Part shown: piece by piece, positions 11,853 to 23,743 of the stretch | Layout of the letters: every line of letters begins with the position of its first letter | Numbering within the stretch: position 1 is the stretch's first letter | The notes under the pieces: model-generated | Database searches by the model: none | Told to the model about the DNA's origin: nothing | Seen by the model: only the letters and a program-made list of their open reading frames with translations | Source of the DNA: Gnetum montanum | Taxonomy: Eukaryota; Streptophyta; Gnetopsida; Gnetales; Gnetaceae | Direction of reading: 5' to 3' | Assembly (NCBI GenBank): GCA_015680685.1 | Contig: MNCI01003778.1 | Location: 104,771-168,770, forward strand | DNA length: 64,000 nucleotides | Program-made: the position numbers and the translations under genes

Positions 11853-13382
11853 TAAGCATACTAACATAGAGAAACTTAACATAGATTCCCAATATCAAAA
11901 CAATTTGAAAAATGTTTAATGTAAGATTTAACATTTTGATGCTATTGAAGTTCTTGTGAAAGAAAGCATAAGAACCAAGAAGAATTTAGCAAATCTTAAT
12001 AATGTAGTTCACAAGGTTTGTAACATTTTAAATCAAAAGATAGCCTCAAGTCTCAAGGATTGAGAAAAAGATGTTATTAAAGTAGTAGTTAAGGCACTTA
12101 CATCATAAGGTAAGATGAGTGAAAGCAAGATAAAGGATAAGAGGTCTTACCCTAATTAGATGTCTTATGGTTTATTTCTTCAACCACAACCATAGCATCA
12201 ATAATGGATGAAACGTAATCCTTGAAATTGAGCATCCTAGTATGCCTTTTCTACTATGCAATAAACTTTATCATGCCATCCCTCTTCCTATCATGAAACT
12301 TCATAGGCTATGGACCAAATATCTTAAGTACCATCAAATCAATATGAAGCATATCCACCAAAATTGCCTTAGCAATTATAGGTCTAGTAATGTCCATCAT
12401 GGCCCTTTTTATTATTATCAGAGGGAATTTCAAATCAACCATAAAAAGATATCCAATTCATTAGTAAAATATACTAACTTCATTTTCAATCATCATACAC
12501 TATTTGATAGTACCATAATAATTCTATTCCTCATTTGAAAATAAATTCATCGCCCAAAAAATAAAAAAGCATTGCAAAAGAAAGAAGAGTACCAATGTCA
12601 GTAAGGATTCATGCTTATCCCCTTCTTCACCATCATCTTCCAAGCATTAAAACCAAGGGGATTGTATTTCTAAAGATCAATAAAATGAGGTTTCTAATCA
12701 TTCTTTAGACAAATGCAAATGTAAAACATCCAGAAGTACCTTCATCTTCAAAATTCAGTCATCAAGTTCAGATCTTCATCTTTCTTGATTTATTTTTTGG
12801 GTGTAATTCAAGTTTTTTTTATGTATTATTTTTGAAACTAACAATATATCATTATTTAATTTTTTTATTCTTTTGGGTTAGTATGATTTTATGTACATTT
12901 CTTGAGCATATGAATCCATCAAGTTTAGTTTGTTATTTTTGATGTACTCTTTTTATGTATTTATATTTATTATTATTGATTAATTAATTTTGATTTTTCA
13001 TACAAATTTTTTAGTGTGATTTTTTATGTTTATGAAAAATCAATTAATTGCTTGAAGAATATTTAGCTTAAGAGTCAAATGGTGGATGGATAAGCATACA
13101 AATGTGAGAGTGCCAAATGGTTGCAACATGAAACTTTGATTGGTGAAATCCATACATAAGACAACCTCATCCACCTACTTTTCTTCTACCATAATCATTA
13201 AAATAAACATATATTTTGCAAATAACTGAATCCTATACCATATTAGGAATGTTGCTACTACTAGATCCAAAGGAAGATCTAATGAAGACAAACATTGAAT
13301 TGTCCATGTTGGAAATCTAGATGAGTGTTTGTTTATGGTTTAGAAAACAATATGTATTGATTAATTTCTTTCATTATTCTAT
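11853..13382. other. No gene seen
   Basis: AT-rich sequence. The open frames here carry no recognisable domain; the minus strand between 12200 and 12560 reads fairly open once TAG codons are ignored, which may be a highly decayed transposon coding relic, but I cannot name it. Confidence 0.3.
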
Positions 13383-14309
13383 TGTAGCATTATGGAATTT
13401 GAACCAATGGATGATTAAAGGTTACGTGGGGTTAGTTGCTAGAATTATGGTGAATAACACACAACATGAATTCACTCTTAAGCAAGAAAAAAAACTATCT
13501 TATTATTCAAGAATCTTTGATACTAATTAGTACAATTTAATAAAATAAGTTCAACTCACTCTAAGTTTCTATATCTCTTCTTGAAATTCTTCTATCTATT
13601 GTTCTTATTATTCTTCTATTCGTCTGCTGGTGATTGTTTTATAATCCCACTTTGATTTAGTGCTAAAATGGGTTTAGTTGATGGTTAGAATAATGTTTGA
13701 CTAATGGTTGTGATTGTGGTACAAGCTGCACAAGGTTGCATCTCATAGCTTGAAGAAGAATTATGAAGCCAATTGACCACTATTAGTGATTGTGACCAAA
13801 ATTCTTAGTGAGATGTTTCCAATGGTCGAATAATTAAATCCTAATGGTTGAATAACCAAATATGCTTAGGGGGCTTCCATGGGTTGTAATAGAGGTTCAA
13901 GTCATAGGGACTTTCATTGATGAATTTACAATTTCTGTTTGTTAAGAAATGAATTACCATTGGCTGTGAGTCACAACTAGTGAAAATTCTATGAATTGCA
14001 AGCTGATGAAGGTCACATGAGCTTGTAGTTCATTTTGAACCTCAAATTCAACTTTTGCATTTTGTCCCATATTTGTTCACAAATAATGTCACTTATTTCA
14101 TCTTTCTTCCTCTTTCTAAACATCACTTCTAGCTACTGTAGTATGGACACTCCTCCTCCTAAAGTTCAAGGATCATTATCATTATCTAAGGTACAACTCT
14201 TGGCCTGTGAATATGAGCTACAAGTGGCTATGTATCACATAAGTTCACAACTACTTGTCCTAATTAGAATACTTGAAGAAAGTAAGTCAAAAGGGGCATT
14301 AATTCATCA
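13383..14309 (+). repeat. Dispersed repeat R1, copy 1
   Basis: About 930 bases align along their full length with 50097-51041. Shared landmarks are TTGTAGCATT at the left, GTGAATAACACACAACATGAA, TTCAAGAATCT, CTTATTATTCTTCTATT, ATTAAATCCTAATG, CCATGGGTTG and AGTCAAAAGG at the right end. A short frame encodes MVNNTQHEFTLK in copy 1 and the near-identical MVNNAQHEFTLK in copy 2, but I see no further coding potential. Neither terminal repeats nor a recognisable transposon domain are visible, so the repeat is unclassified. It lies about 350 bases left of element E. Confidence 0.65.
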
Positions 14310-14655
14310 ACTAACATAGCCCTCAACTAGCTCTTTATCCTTCCAATAAAAGAGAGTGGAAGAATGTGCATGAATTAATGAACAACATAATAAATGATAC
14401 ATAGCATAAGATTAACATATATATATCATAATGCCTCATGAGTATATCAAAAAAAGAGAAGGAATAGAGGAAGAAGGAACAAAATAATCAAGCTAGAGGA
14501 GCATAGCCATCCCTTGGAGGAGGTATAAGAGCCTCTGCTAAAGGAGAAGGTTGAAAAGCATCCTATTTGGGCTTCTCACTCATAAAATCCTCCTTTATGA
14601 CTTCATCATCTATCGAGTTCATAGGGTCAAATGATCTAGCTTGCTCGTTGTCAAG

Positions 14656-15552
14656 TGATGAAGTGTCAAAGTGTCACATCAATGGATCCTTGTTGACATG
14701 GCCCTAGCAACATCGTGTTGCCCCATTAACGGGGCTACATTGACATTGCGTTTGTTGCATTTATGAGGCTCCATTGATGTAGCTCCATAATAAAGTCTAT
14801 AAATACATGCTCACTAGATGTGTTTATGGGAGGTCATGTTATAGTTGTAGTAGAGCTCTTGTAGTTTTGTCATTTTAGAGTTAGAATATTTTTCTGAGTG
14901 CTCACAACAAGAGTAAAAAAGTATATGGATTTTTATTCGAGCACTGATGTACCTTAGCACACCAATGTGAACGATAATAAAGATGAACCTTTTGATTAAA
15001 CCTTGTAGCACTTGGAATAGATTAATGATTTATTTCTGCATTTACTATTTTTATTAATTACATTATTAATTGAGATAAGTAATAATTTAATTACTTAAAT
15101 AATTAAGCTAAATAGATTAAATACCTAAGTACGATCCCTTTGAGCATAACATACAACACTTGGTAATCCTAGTAGCACTTAATGCTTGGTAACCCAGTAG
15201 TGTTGTGTGCGTTTAGGATGTGTATGAAAAGTGGGACTGGATGCTTATGTTAGGATAGTTAGTTATTAATTAGCAATTATATTAGTTAAATAAGTTGATA
15301 AATTGAGTTTCAACTTTTTATTAATAGTAGACAAATAAAATATAAAATAATAAAAATCATGTAATCCAATTAGGCTTAACCATAGAACTAAGCGTCACAA
15401 GGGTAGTTGGGAAGATAACAATTGTGACGATTAGGTTTTCACCTCCTAGAACCAGTGTAGTTAGGAACTTAAGGTCTACAGAATTTGATTGGATTGCACA
15501 TGAATGCTTGTAATTCGTATGGTTGGGCGTAGGGTATACTTGTCACTCATCA
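14656..15552 (+). repeat. 5' LTR of element E
   Basis: Begins TGATGAAGTGTC and ends ACTCATCA, so the ends are inverted TGATG/CATCA. A TATA box CTATAAATA lies at about 14797. It aligns throughout with 43828-44707, with clear divergence including indels, which implies an old insertion. Confidence 0.88.
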
Positions 15553-15553
15553 T

Positions 15554-15571
15554 TGGCACCATTGCAAGGGA
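15554..15571 (+). promoter_or_regulatory. Primer-binding site of element E, tRNA-Asp type
   Basis: TGGCACCATTGCAAGGGA, one base after the LTR. The complement of the 3' end of plant tRNA-Asp would read TGGCGCCGTTGCCGGGGA; the two central CpG sites have become CA in this copy. Assigned from knowledge of the tRNA-Asp 3' end. Confidence 0.75.
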
Positions 15572-15715
15572 CCTTTTGTTTATTAGGTGCATTGTCTAGG
15601 GTTTAGTGAAAAATTATTTAACATCATTGGAGAAAATCCTAAAGTCATATCATACACTAAAATAATTACAACAATTATAAGAAAACATACTACATTTCTT
15701 ATCTTCTAATACAAG

Positions 15716-17690
15716 ATGTCTTCTTCTCACAGAAGTGATTCTCTGTCCAAGTCTGACGAAGTAAATCAATAGGTACCTTAGTAATACCAAGTGGTATATG
15801 CTTATCTGGATGAGTATGTATCTAATTTCACCTTCATCCTACACTAGGATGAACAATTGTAGTGGGGAGACATGGAGGAACACATTGTGTTGCCACTCGA
15901 TTGATCCATTTCTGCGATGCTCCACCAAAATCTTATGCAGTTGGGCATCCAAGGGCTGCATGTTGAATATGTTGTGTAGGATAGTGATGCTAGGGATTAT
16001 CATCCCACCAATGCACAATGTTTGAGGGATTGATGGATAGAGCAGTGTTAAGAATTTGTGAAGGGAAAATGGTCCATTGATTCCCCATCCCTAATGTATC
16101 AAAAAGATGGTGGAGAATCCTTCTTTGGGGGTTTCCCATATAAAGAGACTTCTCTCTTTGACTTCAGTGAAGGAGGTCAAACCAAAACCTATGGTCCATG
16201 ATACATAATCCTAGTTTTGACAAGAATAGATCCCATAACAATGGGGGATGCAAGGAGGAGAGTCATGACAAGGATGCAGGTAAGCAGCATGATCATGATC
16301 ATGGCCGTGACCACCAAAAAGGGGGTGGTAGGCACTGTGATGGTGCTATTCTTCCTTCCTCTTCACCTTCATCATCATCATCTTCCTCTTCTAGCTTTGA
16401 GCACAACCACAAGGGATGTGATCATGATGGAGGTAACTGATAGGGCCAAGATGATCGTAGGTACCGTCGAGCAAGTCAAGATCCATAGCACAAGCATTCA
16501 AGAGAGGTTCATTACCATGAACGAAGGGGTAGCACAAGGCATTGTAGGCACTAGGATCATGGCTACGATGAGCCTTTGCTTGCTAGCCAAAGTATGCTAA
16601 ACATTATAGAGGTGGTGAGAATTTCAAAAAGGCATGTGAGAGATAGGTTGATCAAGAGGGTAGATATGAACAACATCTCTAAGTTTGAGGGGGGATGTAA
16701 CTTTGAACCAAAAAATTATCTTTAGGCTTTTCACAATGCCTATGCATTGCAAAATATAGAAAATGACTGGCAAAAGGTTAAGTTATTTTCCAGGACACTC
16801 TTCAAAGAAGTAGAAAGGTGGTACTAGTCCTTGGAGCCAGAATCAATCCATAGATGGAGTATGATGCTTGAACTATTCAATGATAAGTATTAAACATACT
16901 CTTGAGTGTTCAGTCTGACAAGGCATTTCTAGGGTTGGAAGCAATAAATACATGAGTTCTTGGATGTCACCATGGGTAGATATTATTCCTTATTACATTG
17001 ATGCCTTGGTCATGGTTTCTCTCAGTAGGAACAAATTTTCCACATCATAGATGGGCTTCATGTTGAAATGAGGAGAACTCTTGGCATCTATGTGCAAGGA
17101 AGACTATCCAAATTAAGAGTCCATCAGATCCAAAGGCTGATTGGGTAGGTAGCAAAAGAAGAACAAGAGTTGAGAAAATGTGAAAGTGTAGAAGAATACA
17201 ATCAAGATCCTTCCATTCGCAATAGGGAGGTCCAATTTTGTGATAGTGAGGAGGAATCATCACTTAATGAGGTGGTGAACCAGAAAATCTTGCCCATTCA
17301 AAAATTTACTTCTAAAATTTTGGCTAAGGTAGATTAGTTATGAGACTTTATGGATGGCATATTTCCACTTGTCCTAAAAATTGCTAAAGAGTCCAAAAAA
17401 CAAAGTAGTGATTGTGACCACAGGAAGTGAAAGGAAGTTGAACATGTCAATCAAAGGGGTAAGGGTAAGATTGCTGCAGTTGATGATGTTGTGAAAACTA
17501 AATCAGATGATGGTGGTGGATGTGACATCTTCCAATATGAACATCCTAAGCAATGTTGCCCCATTGTGTCTACTTACAGAAGTTTGGGGTGTATGCTCTG
17601 AATCCATGACTAGCAAAAAGAGAAACACCCAGAAGATTGCCTTATCCTCAAGGAAATCCTAGATAGTTCCACCAACAACAACAATATTAT
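15716..17690 (+). pseudogene. gag: gag relic of element E
   Basis: Starts MSSSHRSDSLSKSDEVNQ, matching the start of gag in element A (ATG at 59642, minus; MSSSPHKS). Downstream blocks shared with A include the His/Asp-rich stretch at 16200-16330, a Ser-rich stretch encoded by TCATCATCATC at 16365-16395, the NISKFEGG and AFHNAYALQNIENDW-like capsid segment near 16660-16770, IDGLHVEMRRTLGIYVQGRL near 17047-17110 and EEYNQDPS near 17190. A zinc-knuckle remnant C-x2-F-x3-H-x3-C lies near 17520-17560, with one cysteine replaced by Phe. Several stops and frame changes make it non-functional. Confidence 0.8.
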
Positions 17691-18329
17691 CCATGTGGAA
17701 TTCCATCACAACTGTATGAGTAATATCAATACTGGTACCAACCACAGTTGTGGGGGATGCCACTGCCAAGGTAGCAGTACCCTTACAAAGAACCAAATCC
17801 ATATGGGTATTACATTTAGCAACCCTTGTCTCCACGTGACTCTTCTAGTCATGTTTTTTCTTTCCAACATCAGTACTACCCTCCCAAATACTATAGAGCT
17901 CATTCTCCACATTCCAAGAGGGATACCACATTCTATCCTTATCCTCCTCTTGTTCTTACACCTATTCCTCGACCTTCAACATAGCTATCACTTGCTCCAT
18001 CCATGCAAGGTGAACTTCTAGCCCAGCCACAACAATGCAATACTACCAGGGCTATTAATCTACAACCAGTTCATCAACTGAGGGGTTCAAAACCTTATGC
18101 TTGTAAAATACCATTCTTCTAGCCAAAAAACCCTACAAAGCCCTCATAGACTCAAGTGGTTAATCACTCTACTCTACCTCATCCTTTGCAAATCATTCCA
18201 TAGGATCCCCTTCAAACCAAATGCTGTCAAAAATCCATATTGTTATGCTGAGTCATACCATATCTAATTAGATCTAGGCTAGCAACCTTCTTAGGAAATT
18301 AGCTAATCTTGGGAGTCTTCTTATCTATT

Positions 18330-18900
18330 TGTAGATTACTGGGAATGAACCATGTAAAGCTCTTCTTGATTTAGGTTTATGTGTGAGATTGATCTCTCAT
18401 GAGATGTATACTTCTTGGAACTTGCTGCCTGTCAAGAAGAGTAATATCCAATTAGAATTGGCAGATCACTCCATTACTATTCCTTTGGAATTGGTAGAAG
18501 ACATTGTGATCACTATCTATGGGTGGTCTTATCTTGTTAATTTCGTAGTAATCAAGGTTGAGAATTGTAAGGGGGACTTCTCAATCATTATGGGAAGGGC
18601 ATGACTAAGCACTATTAATGCAAGAATGGGCATTCAAGATTTTTTCTTGCAGATATCTATGTTAAATGCATTTGGATAGACTAAGATGAAACGTGTTCTA
18701 TGCATTGCATACAACAATTCAATGTGCAATTACATGTAGGAACTTTGGTATGTGAAATGAGTTCTATTTTCACTTGTAAGAAGTGTGCACATGAAGTAGA
18801 TATTCAAAGGTGTCTATATGTAGTAGCCATAAAATAAGAAGGCACCTAGTGGCTAATAGCTGATTATGACAGCAGCACAATGTGCATGGAACCTATTAAG
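18330..18900 (+). pseudogene. Aspartic protease relic of element E
   Basis: Contains CKALLDLG, corresponding to the D-S/T-G active site with the serine changed to Leu, then VRLISHEMY, QLELADHSITIPLELVEDIV, GWSYLVNFVVIKV and FSIIMGRA. The order and spacing match the protease of A (56499-57040) and B (49617-50055). The enzyme would process the Gag-Pol polyprotein. The frame stops after GRA at 18602 and runs on with further stops to about 18900. Confidence 0.8.
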
Positions 18901-19039
18901 AGCCTGAAGTGCACTTATGTTGTAGGCATGGATGAACTAGAGTAACTTTATCACCAAATAGCTAATAATGAAAATGATGATACCAATTTGGGAGAGTTGG
19001 AGATCATGAGAATTTTGAACAAGAGCCTTTAGAGTTGAA

Positions 19040-20500
19040 AACTCTACTTGTTGGCTTGGAATATGCATTCTTGAAAAATGGTAAGCTAGTCATACTTAAT
19101 GTCAAACTTGCTCCTGAGCAAAAATCAAAACTATTGAAAGTGGTCAATAGATGGCCAACAACCTTTGCCTAGTCATATTATGAACTTACTAGAATTGATT
19201 CATGGATATGCCAACATTGCATTTATATTGATCCATCCATGAGGCCAAGGAGGCAACCACAACGATGGTTGAAGCTAGAATTAATGCAAATTCCCAAAGA
19301 GGAGATTGAGCAACTCCTTAAGGAAAGGTTCATCTACCCCATTGTGGATAGTGAGTGGGTTATCCCACTCCTGCTAGTGCCAAAGAGAGATGAGAAATGG
19401 TAGGTTTGTATTGACTTTAGGTTGTTAAGCATGGAAACATTAAAAGATCATTTTCTATTGCCATTCGTTGATTAGGTGTTCGACAACATATTTGAGCATT
19501 GCTATTATAGTTTTCTAGATGGTTATAGTGGTTATAACCAAATCTAGGTTGCACTAGAAGACTAGGAAAAACCAACATTCATGAGTCGTTAGGGAACCTT
19601 TACATATTGTAAGATGCCTTTTGCCCTATGCAATGCTCCTTCCACTTTCCAATGTCTAGTCTTAAGCATCTTTCAGTAGCAAATCGGTAGCAGAGTGGAA
19701 GTCTTTATGAATGACTTATCCACTTATGATGCTACATTTGAGAAAGCCTTGGACCGCCTTGAGCAAGTACTTAAAAGATGTGTGAAAACAAACCTACGGT
19801 TCAATTGGTAAAAGAGCTATCTCATGGTCCAAGAAGGCATTGTATTGGGGCATAGAATTTCACAAGAAGGGATCGAGGTAGACCTTGAAAAGATAAGGGT
19901 GATCCAGGCAATCATTTTCCAACCAAAAATCATCAAAGATGTTCAGTCATTTCTTGGATACACTAGTTACTACCAATGATTTATAGAGAATTTCTCTAAG
20001 ATTGCAAAACCATTGGTTAATCTAACAAAGAAAGATGCTCCATTCATTTGGTCCAAGGAATGTGAAAATGCATTCTAGAGCCTCAAGCAAAAGCTTGTAA
20101 AGACTCCAATTCTAATAGCACTTGATTGGTCCAGACCATTTCATATAATGATAGATGCATCTAATTATGTCTTGAAAGTTGTGCTTATGTAGTTAAATTA
20201 TAATAAACATCCATATTACATCCACTATGCAAGTTGAAGCATTGTGGGTGCATAAGTAAATTACACCACAACAAAGAAGGAACTGATGGTGCTAGTGTAT
20301 GCTCTAGAAAATTTCAGGCACTATGTGCTTACAAATAAACTTTTTGTGCATACTAATCATAGTGCCATCCACTTCCTCATGAACAAGTCAATAGTGAGTC
20401 CCTATGTCATATGGTCATTGGTGATCTTGTAGAAATTCGTTCTCACAATGGTAGATCGAAAAGGGATTGAGAATGTGAGCACTGATCACTTGTGTCAGTT
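19040..20500 (+). pseudogene. pol: Reverse transcriptase and RNase H relic of element E (5' part of pol)
   Basis: Recognisable blocks in order: LTRIDSWICQHCIYIDPSM (19185-19240), IEQLLKERFIYPI (19305-19345), VPKRDEKW.VCIDFRLL (19378-19430), YSFLDGYSGYNQI (19505-19545), GTFTYCKMPFALCNAPSTFQ (19590-19655), VEVFMNDLSTY (19700-19730; the FMDD catalytic motif has become FMND), GIVLGHRIS (19840-19865), then the thumb and the RNase H start with PILIALDWSRPFHIMIDAS near 20110-20165 and TKKELMVLVYALENFRHYV near 20272-20330. At least ten in-frame TAG codons interrupt it. The frame reaches VSTDHLCQL and is then cut by element D after ATGAT at 20501-20505; it resumes at 37302. Confidence 0.88.
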
Positions 20501-20505
20501 ATGAT
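20501..20505. repeat. Target-site duplication of element D, left copy
   Basis: ATGAT directly before the LTR start TGTAATGACGG; the same five bases follow the right LTR at 37297-37301. Confidence 0.93.
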
Positions 20506-21228
20506 TGTAATGACGGAAAATGTCGGCAGTTGGAATACCAAACAATATTCGTGTATACAGTCTTAACCACGGATCCGTGCGAGGGCTATGCTGGAGAAAA
20601 CGAATCTGTAGTGCCCTGAACAGTCTTGTCGATCAGACAGGGACTTATTAAATTAGTAAACCGATGGAGATTATGAATATTTCGTGGATCAATTTGAATC
20701 GACGGGTCGCAAAATGAGAGAAAAAAAAATGCAGATGAATTATGACGATGATAATGCTAACATGATAAAAGGAATCAGACACGAGGAAAATGCGTGATTG
20801 CAACATCTATGGTTTGACCCGAAAAAATGAGTATTTTGTATATTCCAGTTACACTGGGGAGACCCCGATTGTTTTGTGTGAAGCAAACACAAAGTAACAA
20901 GAAAACTGTCTAAGCAGAAATACAGAATGAAGTCCGATCTACCTCGTAGGCTAGAGATGGGATGCAAGGAAGGTCAAGTTCTCACGTCTATTGATCAACT
21001 GCTTCTGACTGATAGAAACTCACAAACCACACCAGATGATCTTTTGATCTCTGATCTGCTCCTTTCGCCTTAGGTAGTCTTTGCTCGAAGCTGCCGACGA
21101 TCACCAATGGAGAAAGTTGTGTCTTCGCCAAAGAGGTAATCACTCCTACTGCCAATGCTCAAGCAAAAATGTCTCCTGTCTTTGTGGAAAGATAGTGCTG
21201 TCAAATGATTGCCGAAGAAAATGCTGCC

Positions 21229-21260
<32 letters not shown>

Positions 21261-22059
21261 GTCCCTTGTCCTCCTTTCTTCTCTTCGCCAACTGGGATAT
21301 TTATAGGTTTGACGATATGTGGAGAAGGCACGGCTGTGATGACACGTGTTTCAAACTTTTCGGAAGATCGTTGACTTGACCATCCTTGTGTTGAAATCCG
21401 TGACTATGCACAATACGCGCATCTGTGTATTGTGCGTGTGGGTGACAAATGTGGGTCGGGCATGTCTCAGTTGATTTTGGGCTACATTATGCTTGTACGC
21501 ATTGCGTCGCGTGTGAGAGCATAATAAGGCATACAGGCAAGGTACTCAAGCTGCTTTACGCTGGTTCACGCTGCCGAGCGTAGTGAAGCGTAAATAGTGA
21601 TTATCTTGGCAATGGGTTACGCTGAGTACGCTACATTGCGTAACGAGCCTAACTTGACCTTTTGCACTTCCTTTGGATCCTTTTGATATTTTCGAAGCTT
21701 GTTATGCTGCCTTGCGTAATAGAGCATAAATCTGCCCTTGGACAAAAGACTTAGCAGAATACACTAGAGGTTGCATATTACGCTGCTTAGGCCTTAGGCT
21801 TCACCAAATCCGCTAAAGTAAACCACCTTCTAATGTCAGACTACGTTACGCTGAGCGTCATTATGCTACATTGCATACTATAGCGTAAAGATGGAAAACA
21901 TAGTAAGATAAGAAATCTGCGAAGGGAAACCAAAGTCTTGATGCTGCACGCCTCCTTGCTTTGCCCTGCCTTGTTTTTCTTTCTGGAATTCTGTCATGTA
22001 CTTTTGTCTGAATCGCGAATCTTCGCCTGAGGCCGACTCACAATTTTCACGGTGTTTCA
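20506..22059 (-). repeat. 3' LTR of element D
   Basis: On the minus strand it starts TGAAACACCGTG and ends ...GTCATTACA. A TATA box TATAAATA lies at 21305-21298 (minus). A (CT)n run is at 21229-21260. The part from 21400 to 21900 is dense in TACGCT/GCGTA words. It is complete and about 180 bases longer than the assembled 5' LTR because that copy contains an assembly gap. Confidence 0.92.
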
Positions 22060-22073
22060 ATGGCCCCTCTTTG
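22060..22073 (-). promoter_or_regulatory. Polypurine tract of element D
   Basis: Minus-strand AAAGAGGGGCCAT immediately upstream of the 3' LTR start TGAAACACC; the usual priming site for plus-strand DNA synthesis. Confidence 0.75.
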
Positions 22074-23224
22074 TTGACGGTTAGAGGACTTGCCCGAAAG
22101 ATGTCGACAAAGAATATGAAACACCGGATTGGTAAAGGCCCGAAAAACGTTTATCAATGGTTACTCAGGTGTCATCCTATCAACATAGAAGAGCAAGGCT
22201 GGAGGTTATGGGAGATAGGATGATTTGGCAGGAAACAGGTTCGGGGAAGACTCAAATGAGGCAAGATGGTAGAGCTATGGAATGCACTCATTGAACACAT
22301 AGAAACGTATGCGTACTTGTATTAACAGGAATGCTTTCAGACGAGCATAGTGCATCAGTCTGAGATTTCTCTATTACAGACTATAGTAGGAATGCTTGTA
22401 AAAGGAGCACAACGCGTCACTTCTACGATATCTCTGCTATAACACTTAATTGCGTTACGCCAGTTTATGGACTTAATTGCAATGCGAGTGCGGAAAACAG
22501 GTGCTTGCGTATGTAGCTTTTGCATACAGGAAGCAGATGGTAGGGATGAAGCGAAGTAAGAGCTGAGGGTAGGATCATGAGGGGAAGAGGGATGCACTTC
22601 TAAGTGGACAAGCTAACCTAAGCAGCCATTTCAAAACACTGTTTGTACTTCACCACTCAGATGAATGCACCTTTGGATGACATCTTTGAAGCAAGTAACC
22701 TGCAACCAAAGAAGAAAACATAGGATACCATTGCTCGTGCGAATCGCAGGCGAGGTTGTTGAAACAAGTGTCATTAGAGGCGAGATGAAGTGATCGGGCC
22801 GTGAAGGAGGAACTGCAGCACGAGGTCAGAGTCTTTGACCTTGACACTCGGCCCAACATATCGCTGCCAAAGATCATCAGACTTGGCACACCTGATTGGT
22901 TATGTAAAAGACCAACCAGATGAATCTGTGAAGCCAGGGCCTGATAGCGATGATGAGTAGAGATCCCCAAAGTCGTAATTGATAGGAACACATTTAGGGC
23001 TCTGGGAAGGGGAACTAACCTCTCAGAGGTACCACCATTGGAATGGGTGTGGTGACGGTATCTCTGAGGGGTCAGTAGTATGCCCTTCGGCACGTTCGAG
23101 GAATCAGTAGGATGCCGGTGAGGTAGTGACGCTGGGACTGTCGCAGTGTCCCATCCCACGTGTCTTGCAGATGTACAGAGATAATCACGCTCACTTGAGT
23201 TGCATGATGGTAGCTTGTGAGCCC
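22074..23224 (-). other. 3' untranslated region of element D
   Basis: Between the hairpin array and the polypurine tract. A long open frame on the minus strand (22650-23717) runs through part of it and through the repeat array, but it resembles no known protein and its repeated part changes frame with each irregular unit. I treat it as non-coding. Confidence 0.5.
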
Positions 23225-23710
23225 CATTTTTAAGTCCTGGGAGACTGTCATTGTTGATTTTAAGTCTCAGAAGACCATGGTCCCAGTTTAAGGTTTGGGC
23301 GGACCGAGAAATGCTAGTTTTACGTTGTAGCGGACGATGGCGGGGCTGATTTATGGTCTCAGCAGACCGCACTGTGGATGTCAGTTTCATGTCATGACCC
23401 AAGGACCAATATGTGCTAGTTTTACGTCTCAGTAGACGGTTACTTACCTTCGTTAGTTTTATGTCATGACGGACAACCGGTGCCAGTTTAGCGTCGTGGC
23501 GGATGCCTGCAAAAGATGCCAGTTTTTCATCTTGGCGGACCTGTACAACATTGCCACTTTTACGTCGTAGCGGACGGTTGCAACTTGCCAGTTTTACGTC
23601 ATGGAGGACGGTCAGTACCAGTTTAGCGTCGTGGCAGACGCGTGAAGGATGTGCCATTTTTACGTCATAGCAAACGTTTGTTGCCAGTTTAACGTCGTAG
23701 CGGATGATGG
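23225..23710 (-). repeat. Hairpin-repeat array, 3' region of element D (about 15 units)
   Basis: Irregularly spaced units of 20-50 bases, each with AGTTTTA (plus strand) followed by a 4-nt arm, 6-nt loop and 4-nt arm. Perfect stems: AGTC/GACT at 23233-23246, GGTC/GACC at 23355-23368, CGTC/GACG at 23425-23438, TGTC/GACA at 23462-23475, CGTC/GACG at 23563-23576, 23597-23610 and 23627-23640. Stems with one G-T pair: 23292-23305, 23323-23336, 23492-23505 and 23693-23706. Weaker units: 23263-23276, 23390-23407 (longer loop), 23528-23541 and 23663-23676. The loop is usually NTNGCG or TCAGNA. Confidence 0.8.
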
Positions 23711-23743
23711 TGGCCATACCTGATATTTACACTGGAGATGCAA

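Noticed and set aside
12200..12560. Copia-type integrase or RT relic on the minus strand
   Set aside because: The frame is fairly open, but I could not identify any catalytic or family-specific motif.
21070..21374. Small proteins encoded in the LTR of D on both strands
   Set aside because: They arise from (CT)n and LTR sequence, and the copies in the two LTRs differ by frame-changing indels.
23225..23710. Possible CRISPR-like array
   Set aside because: Units are irregularly spaced, differ in the stem, have no uniform spacers or leader, and lie within a plant retrotransposon.
22650..23717. A 355-residue protein gene
   Set aside because: The repeat units shift frame between copies and only the nucleotide hairpins stay constant, so a coding role is less likely; kept as a finding with low weight.
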